Source: Streptomyces seoulensis
Lineage (GTDB): Bacteria > Actinomycetota > Actinomycetes > Streptomycetales > Streptomycetaceae
Assembly (NCBI GenBank): GCA_013364255.1
Contig: CP054936.1
Location: 1,302,001-1,366,000, forward strand
Length of the DNA: 64,000 nucleotides
Reading direction: 5' to 3'
Made by a program: the position numbers and the translations under genes. The notes beneath the pieces were generated by a model, which was not told the origin of the DNA, did no database searches, and was given only the letters and a program-made list of their open reading frames with translations. Below, one piece after another: positions 1 to 7,257 of this stretch; positions within the stretch are counted from its first letter, which is position 1, and each line of letters starts with the position of its first letter.

Positions 1-1
1 G

Positions 2-1315
2 GCCGCCGCCGGGAACGCCGAGGAGGCCGTACGGCTCGCCGCCGCCCTGTCCTGGTGGTGGTTGCTGCGCGGACGTCTCACCGAGGGCCGCCGCGCGCTG
101 ACCGCCGTCCTCGCGGCCGCCGCCGCACCCGGCCTCGAACTCACTCTCCTGCACAACGCGTTCGTCCTGCTGACCGGCGAGCGCACACCGCTCCCGCCCA
201 CCGAACCCGCGTCCGCTCCCACGCACCCTCTCGTGCCCGACCCGCCGCACCTCCGCCGGGCCCGGGCGCTGTGGCTGAACGCCTACGGCATGTTCTGCGT
301 CGGCGACCTGGCCGCCGCCGACGCGCTGAACACCCGAGCCCTCGCCCGTTTCGAGGCCGCGGCGGAGCGGTGGGGCGTCGCGGCGGCGCTCGGACTGCGC
401 GCGGCGCTCGCCCTGGTCCGCGGCGACCTGGACCGACTGGCCCGCGACGGGGAGCGCAGCCGGGAGCTGTTCCGCGAACTGGGCGACCGCTGGGGCGAGT
501 TGCAGAGCGTCTCGCCGCTCGCCGCGCTCGCCGAGATCAAGGGCGAGTACGGGCGGGCGGAGCGCTGCCAGCGCGAAGGGCTCGTCATGGCGGAGGAGTT
601 GGGTCTGCGCGCCGAGGTGTCGGCCCGGCTCTCCGGGCTCGGCCGTCTCGCGCTGCTCGCCCGCGACTTCGGCCGGGCGCGCGCACTGCACCAGCGGGCC
701 CGGCGTATCGCCGTCGAGCAGGGCTACAAGTACGGGGAGATCCACGCCGACATGGGGCTGGCCCTCGGCGCGCGGCGGCACGGCGACCTCGCCGAGGCCG
801 AGACGCGCCTGCTGCGCATCCGCGACCACCACGCCGACGTCTCCTCCCCGGCCGGCGACCACCTCCTCCACGCCGAGCTGGGCTTCCTCGCCGAACTGCG
901 CGGCGACGCCGGCCGCGCCGCCGCCCACCATCTGCGCGGCCTCGCGATCGCCCGCACACTGGACGAGCCGCGCGCCCTCGCGCTCTGCCTGGAGGGTCTC
1001 GCGGGCACGGCCGTCCTGGCCGGGGACCGCACCGGCGCCGTCCGCGCGGCCCGGCTCCTCGGCGCCGCCCACGCCGCGCGCCGTGACGCGGGCGCGCCGC
1101 TGCCGCCCGCCGAACGCGGCGACGTCGACCGCGTGACCGCGGCGGCGCGGGCCGTCCTGGGCGTACGCGCCTTCGACCAGGTGTTTGAAAAAGGCACGTC
1201 CCTGAGCCCGGCCGAGGCCGAGCGCCGGGCCCGCGCCGCACTGCCCCAGTCGGCGGACCGGACGGACCAGCCGGGCCGGGCGGACGCGACCGACCGGCCG
1301 GGTCAAGCGGCCTGA
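2..1315 (+). CDS. C-terminal part of a TPR-containing transcriptional regulator (partial)
   Basis: The reading frame is open from base 2, so the gene begins before the window and only its last ~437 codons are seen. The visible part is helical and Ala/Arg/Leu-rich with repeated GD-x-A-x-A tetratricopeptide-like units. It opens with a segment typical of the region after the NB-ARC ATPase of large Streptomyces AfsR/LuxR-type regulators (AGNAEEAVRLAAALSWWW). No DNA-binding domain is in the window, so whether it is SARP/BTAD or LuxR type cannot be told. The last 35 residues are a low-complexity D/R/P/G-rich tail. It is separated by about 110 bp from the metal transporter and is probably unrelated to it. 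Confidence 0.75.
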   Translation, partial: AAAGNAEEAVRLAAALSWWWLLRGRLTEGRRALTAVLAAAAAPGLELTLLHNAFVLLTGERTPLPPTEPASAPTHPLVPDPPHLRRARALWLNAYGMFCVGDLAAADALNTRALARFEAAAERWGVAAALGLRAALALVRGDLDRLARDGERSRELFRELGDRWGELQSVSPLAALAEIKGEYGRAERCQREGLVMAEELGLRAEVSARLSGLGRLALLARDFGRARALHQRARRIAVEQGYKYGEIHADMGLALGARRHGDLAEAETRLLRIRDHHADVSSPAGDHLLHAELGFLAELRGDAGRAAAHHLRGLAIARTLDEPRALALCLEGLAGTAVLAGDRTGAVRAARLLGAAHAARRDAGAPLPPAERGDVDRVTAAARAVLGVRAFDQVFEKGTSLSPAEAERRARAALPQSADRTDQPGRADATDRPGQAA

Positions 1316-1353
1316 CCAGCCTTGACCCTGTCTTTGCCACCTCTTCGTTGTAG

Positions 1354-1370
1354 TTGCGAGTCATGTGCAG
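1354..1370. promoter_or_regulatory. candidate Nur (nickel-responsive Fur family) box
   Basis: TTGCGA-GTCAT-GTGCAG is a 6-5-6 element close to the Streptomyces Nur consensus TTGCAA-N5-TTGCAA (9 of 12 specified bases). It lies 55 bp before the preferred ATG of the nickel/cobalt transporter, where a repressor site is expected. The match is by eye only. Confidence 0.45.
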
Positions 1371-1425
1371 AAACGTGGAATGCGCACACCGCACAGACAC
1401 CCCGCACAGTGAGGCCGGCACCCCC

Positions 1426-2592
1426 ATGAGCACCGCCCCCGACTCCGCACCCCCGCGCCCGGCCGTCCCGGACGGCGGGCCGCGCCTGTCGTGGCACCGT
1501 GTCCGCGCGTCCATGACCCGCAAGGAGTGGGCCGGCGTCGGCGGTATGGCGGGCTTCGTCCTCGCCCTGCACGTCATCGGCTGGGGCACCCTGGTCGGGA
1601 TCGTCGCTCCGGAGCACTACAGCCTGGGCACCAAGACCTTCGGCGTCGGCATCGGCGTCACCGCCTACACCCTCGGCATGCGGCACGCCTTCGACGCCGA
1701 CCACATCGCCGCGATCGACAACACCACCCGCAAGCTGATGGGCGAGGGCAGGCGTCCGCTGTCGGTCGGCTTCTGGTTCTCCCTCGGCCACTCCTCGATC
1801 GTCTTCCTGCTCGCCCTCCTGCTCTCGCTGGGCGTCAAGGCGCTGGCGGGACCGGTGGAGGACGACGGCTCGACGCTGCACGCCGTCACCGGCTGGATCG
1901 GCACGACCGTCTCCGGGACCTTCCTCTACGCCATCGCGATCGTCAACCTGCTGATCATGGCCGGCATCTGGAAGGTGTTCCGGCAGATGCGCACCGGGCA
2001 CTTCGACGAGGCCGCGCTCGAAGAGCAGTTGAACAACCGCGGCTTCATGAACCGCCTGCTGGGCCGGCTGACGAAGACGATCACCGAGCCGTGGCAGATG
2101 TACCCGCTGGGACTGCTCTTCGGCCTCGGCTTCGACACCGCGACCGAGATCGCCCTCCTCGTCCTGGCCGGATCGGGAGCGGCCTCCGGGCTGCCCTGGT
2201 ACGCCATCCTGTGCCTGCCCGTCCTGTTCGCGGCGGGCATGTCGCTGCTGGACACGATCGACGGCTCGTTCATGAACTTCGCCTACGGCTGGGCGTTCTC
2301 CAAGCCGGTCCGCAAGGTCTACTACAACCTCACGATGACCGGCCTGTCCGTCGCCGTCGCGCTCATCATCGGCACGGTCGAACTGCTCGGCCTGCTCGTC
2401 GACCAGGCGGGTCTGCACGGCGCGTTCTGGGACTGGATCGCGGGGCTCGACCTGAACGTCGTCGGCTACGTCATCGTCGGCCTGTTCTTCGCCACCTGGG
2501 CCGTCGCCATCGTGGTGTGGAAGACGGGCCGCATCGAGCAGAAATGGGAGGCGGGCATGGCCCGCGCGACGGCGTCGGCCGAACCGGAGTGA
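1426..2592 (+). CDS. NiCoT-family nickel/cobalt permease
   Basis: A 388-residue integral membrane protein of the HoxN/NixA/NicT family, which takes up Ni2+ or Co2+ across the cytoplasmic membrane. The family signature RHAFDADHIAAID is present with H87 starting the HX4DH metal-selectivity motif in the second membrane segment. Further family motifs GFWFSLGHSSIVF and LGFDTATEIALL are also present, and about eight hydrophobic segments are visible. I chose the ATG at 1426 because an upstream in-frame TTG at 1354 would place the candidate Nur box inside the gene and add an unrelated hydrophilic stretch. The next element downstream is a cobalamin riboswitch, so cobalt is a plausible substrate, whereas the Nur-like box argues for nickel. 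The sequence alone does not settle the metal. Confidence 0.93.
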   Translation: MSTAPDSAPPRPAVPDGGPRLSWHRVRASMTRKEWAGVGGMAGFVLALHVIGWGTLVGIVAPEHYSLGTKTFGVGIGVTAYTLGMRHAFDADHIAAIDNTTRKLMGEGRRPLSVGFWFSLGHSSIVFLLALLLSLGVKALAGPVEDDGSTLHAVTGWIGTTVSGTFLYAIAIVNLLIMAGIWKVFRQMRTGHFDEAALEEQLNNRGFMNRLLGRLTKTITEPWQMYPLGLLFGLGFDTATEIALLVLAGSGAASGLPWYAILCLPVLFAAGMSLLDTIDGSFMNFAYGWAFSKPVRKVYYNLTMTGLSVAVALIIGTVELLGLLVDQAGLHGAFWDWIAGLDLNVVGYVIVGLFFATWAVAIVVWKTGRIEQKWEAGMARATASAEPE

Positions 2593-2629
2593 CCCGGCGG
2601 CCGGAGACCGACGGCGCTGATGCGATGAT

Positions 2630-2786
2630 GACCGCCGACATGGGCGACGGCGGTCCGAGGAAGTCGGTGTGAATCCGACGCGGTCCCGCCACTGTGACCG
2701 GTGAGCGAGTTCCGGCAGGCCACTGCCCCCAGCGGGTGGGAAGGCGGGGCGAGCGGCGATCCGGGAGCCAGGAGACTCACGCGGTC
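2630..2786 (+). ncRNA. cobalamin riboswitch 1
   Basis: Canonical cobalamin aptamer: the conserved GTGTGAATCC segment at 2667-2676 is followed by the B12 box GCGGTCCCGCCACTGT at 2680-2695. A closing P1 helix can be drawn between GACCGC (2630-2635) and GCGGTC (2781-2786). It lies directly after the NiCoT gene and before the ferredoxin-like gene. Downstream, CTCCCC (2814-2819) pairs with GGGGAG (2824-2829), which is part of the Shine-Dalgarno sequence, indicating a translational off-switch. Confidence 0.93.
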
Positions 2787-2813
2787 GCCCCCTCGATCGA
2801 CACCGGGGCGGAT

Positions 2814-2829
2814 CTCCCCGGGAGGGGAG
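2814..2829 (+). promoter_or_regulatory. Shine-Dalgarno sequestering hairpin of the riboswitch
   Basis: CTCCCC-GGGA-GGGGAG is a perfect 6-bp stem with a tetraloop whose 3' arm is the ribosome-binding site of the GTG start at 2839. It is the likely expression platform of cobalamin riboswitch 1. Confidence 0.65.
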
Positions 2830-2838
2830 CGGTGCGGC

Positions 2839-3222
2839 GTGTCCGAACAGGGTGTGGGGAAGAGGGCGGGCGGCGAACCGGCGCCGTGCCGGATCGTCGT
2901 GTGCCGGGACTGCTGCTGCGGCAGTCCCAAGGTGCCGGGCGTCGACCACGCGGCGCAGACCGCCCGGCTGCGGGCGGCGGCGCCGGTACGGATCTCCGAC
3001 TGCCTCGACGTGTGCGACCAGGCCAACGTAGTCGTCGTGCAGCCGTCCGCCGCGGGCCGGGCCGCCGGGGCGCGGCCGGTGTGGCTGGGGCTCGTCAACG
3101 ACGCGGACGCGACCGAGGACATCGTCACCTGGGTGCGCGCCGGCGGCCCCGGCGTCGCGCCCCGGCCGGACATCCTCGACCTGTACGCCTTCACCCCGCC
3201 ACGCCGCCGCACGGACCCCTGA
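2839..3222 (+). CDS. small [2Fe-2S] thioredoxin-fold ferredoxin-like protein under B12 control
   Basis: A 127-residue cytoplasmic protein starting at GTG 2839, about 10 bases after a strong GGAGGGGAG ribosome-binding site. Cysteines C22 and C27 (CX4C, in VCRDCCCGSPK) and C55 and C59 (CX3C, in DCLDVCDQANVVVV) match the four-Cys pattern of thioredoxin-like [2Fe-2S] ferredoxins. Two extra cysteines (C25, C26) lie inside the first motif. Its position behind a cobalamin riboswitch suggests a role in cobalt handling or corrinoid synthesis or reduction. Related small ferredoxins are known beside cobalt transport genes. The exact electron partner is not evident. Confidence 0.8.
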   Translation: MSEQGVGKRAGGEPAPCRIVVCRDCCCGSPKVPGVDHAAQTARLRAAAPVRISDCLDVCDQANVVVVQPSAAGRAAGARPVWLGLVNDADATEDIVTWVRAGGPGVAPRPDILDLYAFTPPRRRTDP

Positions 3223-3308
3223 AGCCGTGGCCGTACCCCGGACACCGTGCCGAGAAGACCGTCCGCGACCAGCGGGTGCACCAGACCAGGGAAGGAACCA
3301 ACGAGAAC

Positions 3309-3353
3309 ATGCGCGTCATCGTGGCCCGCGGCCTGACGGAGGCGTTCGGATGA
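3309..3353 (+). CDS. possible 14-codon ORF coupled to the next gene
   Basis: ATG at 3309, preceded by GAAGGAA, opens a 14-codon frame (MRVIVARGLTEAFG) whose TGA overlaps the ATG of the hydrolase gene as ATGA. It could be a translational-coupling leader or the residue of a deleted upstream gene. It may also be chance. Confidence 0.3.
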   Translation: MRVIVARGLTEAFG

Positions 3354-4402
3354 GCGCCGCCGAGGCCCCCGTCCTCTTCCACACCGCCGGACGGGCCGCC
3401 CACATCACCCTCAACCGGCCCCGAGCCATCAACGCGCTCGACCACGAGATGGTGCGCCGCATCGACGCCGCGCTCACCCAGTGGGAGCACGATCCGGCGG
3501 TGGAGACGGTCGTCGTCAGCGGCGCGGGGGAGCGGGGTCTGTGCGCGGGCGGTGACATCCGTGCCATCCACGACGACGCCCGTTATGGCGACGGTTCGGC
3601 GGCCGCGGCGTTCTGGCGCGACGAGTACCGGCTCAACGCCCGGATCGCCCGCTACCCCAAGCCGTACGTCGCCCTCATGGACGGCATCGTGATGGGCGGC
3701 GGCGTCGGCGTCTCCGCGCACGGCAGCGTCCGGATCGTCACCGAGCGCTCCCGGATCGCCATGCCGGAGACCGGCATCGGCTTCGTCCCGGACGTCGGCG
3801 GCACCCACCTGCTGGCCCTCGCCTCGGGCGAACTGGGCACCCACCTCGCCCTGACCGGCGCGCGGATCGGCGCCGACGACGCCCTGCTGTGCGGCCTCGC
3901 CGACCACTACATCCCCTCCGCCCACCTCACCGACCTCCTCACCGACCTCGCCGACCTGCCCGTGCACGACGCCCTGGAACGCCACGTACAGCAGCCCGCG
4001 GAAGGCGAGTTGGCCGCCCGGCGGGAGTGGATCGACGCCTGCTACGCCGCCGACACCGTCGAGGAGATCGTCGACCGGCTGCGCGGCTACGGCGAACCGG
4101 CCGCCGAACAGACCGCGAAAACCCTGCTGACCAGGTCGCCCACCTCCCTGAAGGTGACCCTCGCCGCGCTGCGCCGGGCCCGCCGCCTCGGCTCGCTGGA
4201 GCGGGTCCTCGACCAGGAGTACCGCGTCTCCCGCGCCTGCCTGCGCGGCCTCGACCTGGTGGAGGGCATCCGCGCCCAGGTCATTGACAAGGACCGCGAC
4301 CCGCACTGGTCGCCGCGGACCCTGGCCGAGGTCACGGAGGCCGACGTCGAGCGTTTCTTCGCTCCCCTCGGCGACCGGGAACTCGGGCCGGCCTCGTCCT
4401 GA
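3350..4402 (+). CDS. 3-hydroxyisobutyryl-CoA hydrolase (enoyl-CoA hydratase/isomerase fold)
   Basis: 350 residues. It has the crotonase-fold N-terminus (ITLNRPRAINALD), the oxyanion-hole motif around GERGLCAGGDIRAIH, the MGGGVGVSAHG block and METGIGF-like PETGIGFVPDVGG typical of HIBCH. The C-terminal half holds the family segment SPTSLKVTLAALRRA. HIBCH hydrolyses 3-hydroxyisobutyryl-CoA in valine catabolism, releasing CoA. The start at 3350 has GGAGG 8-13 bases upstream. It lies between two cobalamin riboswitches but has none of its own, although read-through from the first is possible. Valine degradation in Streptomyces feeds the B12-dependent methylmalonyl-CoA mutase, which may explain the neighbourhood (inference). 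Confidence 0.88.
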   Translation: MSAAEAPVLFHTAGRAAHITLNRPRAINALDHEMVRRIDAALTQWEHDPAVETVVVSGAGERGLCAGGDIRAIHDDARYGDGSAAAAFWRDEYRLNARIARYPKPYVALMDGIVMGGGVGVSAHGSVRIVTERSRIAMPETGIGFVPDVGGTHLLALASGELGTHLALTGARIGADDALLCGLADHYIPSAHLTDLLTDLADLPVHDALERHVQQPAEGELAARREWIDACYAADTVEEIVDRLRGYGEPAAEQTAKTLLTRSPTSLKVTLAALRRARRLGSLERVLDQEYRVSRACLRGLDLVEGIRAQVIDKDRDPHWSPRTLAEVTEADVERFFAPLGDRELGPASS

Positions 4403-4490
4403 GGGCGCCACCCGGTGCGAGAGGAAGATCACGGCGGGTGGACGCGGTCTTGGCCCTGCCCGTCGCACACGGTACCGTCGTCGCGATATA

Positions 4491-4589
4491 GACGAGGGCA
4501 AGACGGAAGCCGGTGGAAGTCCGGCACGGTCGCGCCACTGTGAGCGGACGCCTCGGGGCGGTTCGTGAGTCAGACCCGTAGTCCTCGTC
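4491..4589 (+). ncRNA. cobalamin riboswitch 2 (upstream of cbtBA)
   Basis: A compact cobalamin aptamer. P1 is GACGAGG (4491-4497) with CCTCGTC (4583-4589). Then come GGAAGCCGGTGGAAGTCCGGC and the B12 box CGGTCGCGCCACTGTG around 4527-4542, followed by the conserved GAGTCAGAC at 4567-4575. It ends 48 bases before the cbtB ATG. Confidence 0.93.
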
Positions 4590-4636
4590 CTGTGCACCAC
4601 CGAGATGGGACGCGAACTCCCAGAGGAGGCCCTGCC

Positions 4637-4858
4637 ATGGCGCAGCACGTCGCCCAGCCGACCGCCACCACCCCCGTCGTTCCCGCCAAGCTGCCGCTGA
4701 AGGCGATAGCTCCCTGGGCGGTCTTCGTCGGCATCCTGATGCTGATCCTGCTCTACTTCGTCGGCGCCGAGCAGGGCGCCACCTCCGTGTTCAGCGGCAC
4801 GGACGTCCACGAGTGGGTGCACGACGCCCGCCACCTGCTCGGCTTCCCCTGCCACTGA
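4637..4858 (+). CDS. cbtB: CbtB, small subunit of the proposed cobalt transporter
   Basis: 73 residues with one membrane segment (roughly residues 22-42, APWAVFVGILMLILLYFVGA). The histidine-rich tail contains VHEWVHDARHLLGFPCH, the metal-binding signature of CbtB. The start at 4637 is 8 bases after GAGGAGG. It is the first gene behind cobalamin riboswitch 2 and is followed after 21 bp by cbtA. The Cbt system was proposed as a B12-regulated cobalt importer from comparative genomics. Confidence 0.93.
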   Translation: MAQHVAQPTATTPVVPAKLPLKAIAPWAVFVGILMLILLYFVGAEQGATSVFSGTDVHEWVHDARHLLGFPCH

Positions 4859-4879
4859 CGCGAGGGACGCCGCACGCCC

Positions 4880-5632
4880 ATGAACTCCGCAACCGTCAGA
4901 AACCTGCTCGTCCGCGGCATGCTCGCCGGCCTCGCGGCCGGTGTGCTCGCCCTGGTCGTCGCCTATCTCCTCGGTGAGCCGAGCGTCGACAAGGCGATCA
5001 GCTTCGAGGACGCCCATTCCCACGAGCACGAGATGGAAGTCGTCTCACGCTCCTTGCAGTCCACCGCCGGTCTCGCCACCGGCGTCCTGGTCTACGGCGT
5101 CGCCTTCGGCGGCATCGCCGCGCTCGCCTACTGCTTCGCGCTCGGCCGCGTCGGCCGCTTCTCGCCGCGGGCCACCGCGCTGCTGCTGTCCGGCTGCGCG
5201 CTGCTCGCCGTGTACGTCGTGCCGTTCCTGAAGTACCCGGCCAACCCGCCGTCGGTCGGCGACCCCGACACCATCGGCAAGCGGACCACCCTGTACTTCC
5301 TGATGATGGTGCTCAGCGTGCTCCTGGCGGTCGCCGCCACCCTCCTCGGCAAGCGCCTGGCGCCCAGCCTGGGCACCTGGTGGGCGACGGTCGTGGCGGT
5401 GGCCGCTTTCGCCGTCGTGATCGGGCTCGCCTACGCGTTCCTGCCGGTTATCAACGAGGTGCCGGCGGACTTCCCGGCCGCCCTGCTGTGGCGGTTCCGG
5501 CTCTCCGCACTGGCCATCCAGTCCGCGCTGTGGGGCGGATTCGGTCTGCTCTTCGGCGAGTTGGCCGAGCGGCAGCTCAACCCCAAGCCCGCGAAGGCGG
5601 ACTCCGGCCGAGCGGTTCCGGCCGCCAACTGA
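4880..5632 (+). CDS. cbtA: CbtA, membrane subunit of the proposed cobalt transporter
   Basis: 250 residues with about five to six hydrophobic segments. The N-terminal segment is GMLAGLAAGVLALVVAYLLGEPSVDKAI, here split by its EP turn, followed by the histidine cluster AHSHEHEME in the first loop, both typical of CbtA. The motif KYPANPPSVGDPDTI in a central loop is also family-specific. It sits in an operon with cbtB and the pair is controlled by the riboswitch at 4491-4589. Gene order and spacing are the usual ones in Streptomyces. A terminator follows. Confidence 0.92.
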   Translation: MNSATVRNLLVRGMLAGLAAGVLALVVAYLLGEPSVDKAISFEDAHSHEHEMEVVSRSLQSTAGLATGVLVYGVAFGGIAALAYCFALGRVGRFSPRATALLLSGCALLAVYVVPFLKYPANPPSVGDPDTIGKRTTLYFLMMVLSVLLAVAATLLGKRLAPSLGTWWATVVAVAAFAVVIGLAYAFLPVINEVPADFPAALLWRFRLSALAIQSALWGGFGLLFGELAERQLNPKPAKADSGRAVPAAN

Positions 5633-5648
5633 ATCCTTCCGGACAGCA

Positions 5649-5681
5649 AGAGGGCCCGTCGGAACCATCCGGGGGCCCTCT
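5649..5681. terminator. intrinsic terminator after cbtA
   Basis: AGAGGGCCC (5649-5657) pairs perfectly with GGGCCCTCT (5673-5681) across a 15-base loop, 17 bases after the cbtA stop. Confidence 0.75.
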
Positions 5682-5726
5682 CGCGTTCTCCGGGGCGACC
5701 ACCCGGGCGAGGAACGGAGAACCCCC

Positions 5727-6014
5727 GTGGCGAAACGTCCCCAACCGCGCCGCATCACCCTCGGCGGCCGCGAGGCGGTCGCCCTCACGGTGGAGGAGTA
5801 CGAGCAACTCATCGCCAGCCGACGGCAGATCGGCGGTCAGAGCGCACGGGTGCGGGTCCTCGCCCACGAGGCCAAGCGCACCGAACAGCTCGTGCACGAC
5901 CTGGAGTCGCTGATCGGCCCGCCGCACGAGAGCTGCGCCCACGAACCGGACACCACCTGCCTGCGGTGCGCGGTGGCGGCCCTGCTCCGCCGCCACCGGA
6001 CGCCCTCGCCCTGA
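5727..6014 (+). CDS. small conserved hypothetical protein with C-terminal cysteines
   Basis: 95 residues from a GTG at 5727 preceded by GAGGAACGGAGA. The N-terminal part ITLGGREAVALTVEEYEQL reads like the strand-helix of antitoxin-like or DNA-interacting small proteins. The C-terminal part carries CAHEPDTTCLRCAVAALLRRH, a CX8CX2C cysteine cluster with a histidine that could bind zinc. I do not recognise a named family. The gene stands alone between the cbtA terminator and metX. Confidence 0.65.
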   Translation: MAKRPQPRRITLGGREAVALTVEEYEQLIASRRQIGGQSARVRVLAHEAKRTEQLVHDLESLIGPPHESCAHEPDTTCLRCAVAALLRRHRTPSP

Positions 6015-6100
6015 CCACCCGGTGACCCTGACCACCCGGTGACCCCGACGGCCCCGCCGCCCCTGCGACCCCGGCGGGCCGGCCCCCACCCGCCGGGCGG

Positions 6101-7252
6101 TCACACCGCCGGGCCGAGGAGTTCGGCGACGAGGGCGGCGACCTGCTCCACCTCGATGAGGAAGCCGTCGTGACCGTACGGGGACTCGATCACCCGGAGG
6201 CGGTCGGCGGCGGCGATGCCGGCCGCCAACTCGGCCTGCTGGTACAGCGGATAGAGACGGTCCGTGTCCACCCCGGCGACGAGCGTCGGCGCGGTCACCC
6301 GCCCCAGGGCGGCGCGCGTCCCGCCGCGACCGCGGCCGACGTCATGGCTGTTCATGGCCTCGGTGAGGGTGACGTAGCTGCCCGCGTCGAAGCGGCGTAC
6401 GAGCTTGGCGGCGTGGTGGTCGAGATAGGACTCGACCTGGTAGCGGCCGCCGTTCCAGGGGTCCTCCGCGCCCTGCGGCGTCCGGCCGAAGCGGCCGCGC
6501 AGCTCCGGTTCGCTGCGGTAGGTGACGTGGGCGAGGCGGCGGGCGAGGCCGAGCCCGGCGTGCGGGCCGCGTCCGGGGCCCGCGTCGTGGTAGTCGCCGC
6601 CCCGCCAGTGCGGATCGCCGCGCACGGCGCGCAGCTGGATGTTCGCCCACGCGATCTGCTCCGCGCTCGCCGCGGCCGTCGTGGCGAGCAGCAGCAGCGC
6701 CCCCGTCCGCTCCGGATGCGCCACGGCCCACTCCAGCGCCCGCATCCCGCCCATCGACCCGCCGACGACCAGCGCCCAGCGGTCGATGCCGAGCGCGTCG
6801 GCCAAGTCCGCCTCGACGGCCACCTGGTCACGCTGCGTCAGGAACGGGAAGCGGCTGCCCCAGTGGCGTCCGCCGGGGCCGGGGGAGGACGGGCCGGTGC
6901 TGCCCTGGCAGCCGCCGAGGACGTTCGGCGCGACGACGAACCAGCGGTCCGGGTCGAGCGCGCGCCGGGCGCCGATCAACCCGTCCCACCAGCCGGGGCT
7001 GGGATGGCCGGGGCCGGCCGGGCCCGCGACGTGGCTGTCGCCGGTCAGCGCGTGCAGCACCAGCACCGCGTTGGACCGGTCCGGCGCCGGCCGCCCCCAC
7101 GTCTCGAACGCCAGCCGCACTCCCGCGAGTTCGCCGCCCGCCTCCAGCGCGAGCGGCGCGGCGCGCTCGTACCACCGGCGGCGGCCGGGCGGGTCCCCCT
7201 CCCGCCAGGCCCCGGAGGCCGGCGGGAGGGGGACCTCGGAGGACGTCAGCAC
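6101..7252 (-). CDS. metX: homoserine O-acetyltransferase
   Basis: 383 residues, alpha/beta-hydrolase fold. LHALTGDSHVAGP marks the N-terminal family motif, GGSMGGMRALEWA is the nucleophile elbow (catalytic Ser), VDTDRLYPLYQQ holds the acid Asp and YGHDGFLIE the catalytic His. It acetylates homoserine with acetyl-CoA for methionine synthesis. The GTG start at 7252 lies 5 bases beyond the metY stop codon, so it is translationally close-coupled to metY, whose product consumes O-acetylhomoserine. The two genes form one minus-strand operon behind a leader peptide at 8799-8873. Confidence 0.95.
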   Translation of the reverse strand: MLTSSEVPLPPASGAWREGDPPGRRRWYERAAPLALEAGGELAGVRLAFETWGRPAPDRSNAVLVLHALTGDSHVAGPAGPGHPSPGWWDGLIGARRALDPDRWFVVAPNVLGGCQGSTGPSSPGPGGRHWGSRFPFLTQRDQVAVEADLADALGIDRWALVVGGSMGGMRALEWAVAHPERTGALLLLATTAAASAEQIAWANIQLRAVRGDPHWRGGDYHDAGPGRGPHAGLGLARRLAHVTYRSEPELRGRFGRTPQGAEDPWNGGRYQVESYLDHHAAKLVRRFDAGSYVTLTEAMNSHDVGRGRGGTRAALGRVTAPTLVAGVDTDRLYPLYQQAELAAGIAAADRLRVIESPYGHDGFLIEVEQVAALVAELLGPAV

Positions 7253-7257
7253 GGTGT

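Noticed and set aside
1354..1425. Longer NiCoT start (TTG 1354, MCRNVECAHR...)
   Set aside because: It would place the candidate Nur box in coding sequence, the extra residues match nothing in the family, and the 1426 ATG gives the normal length.
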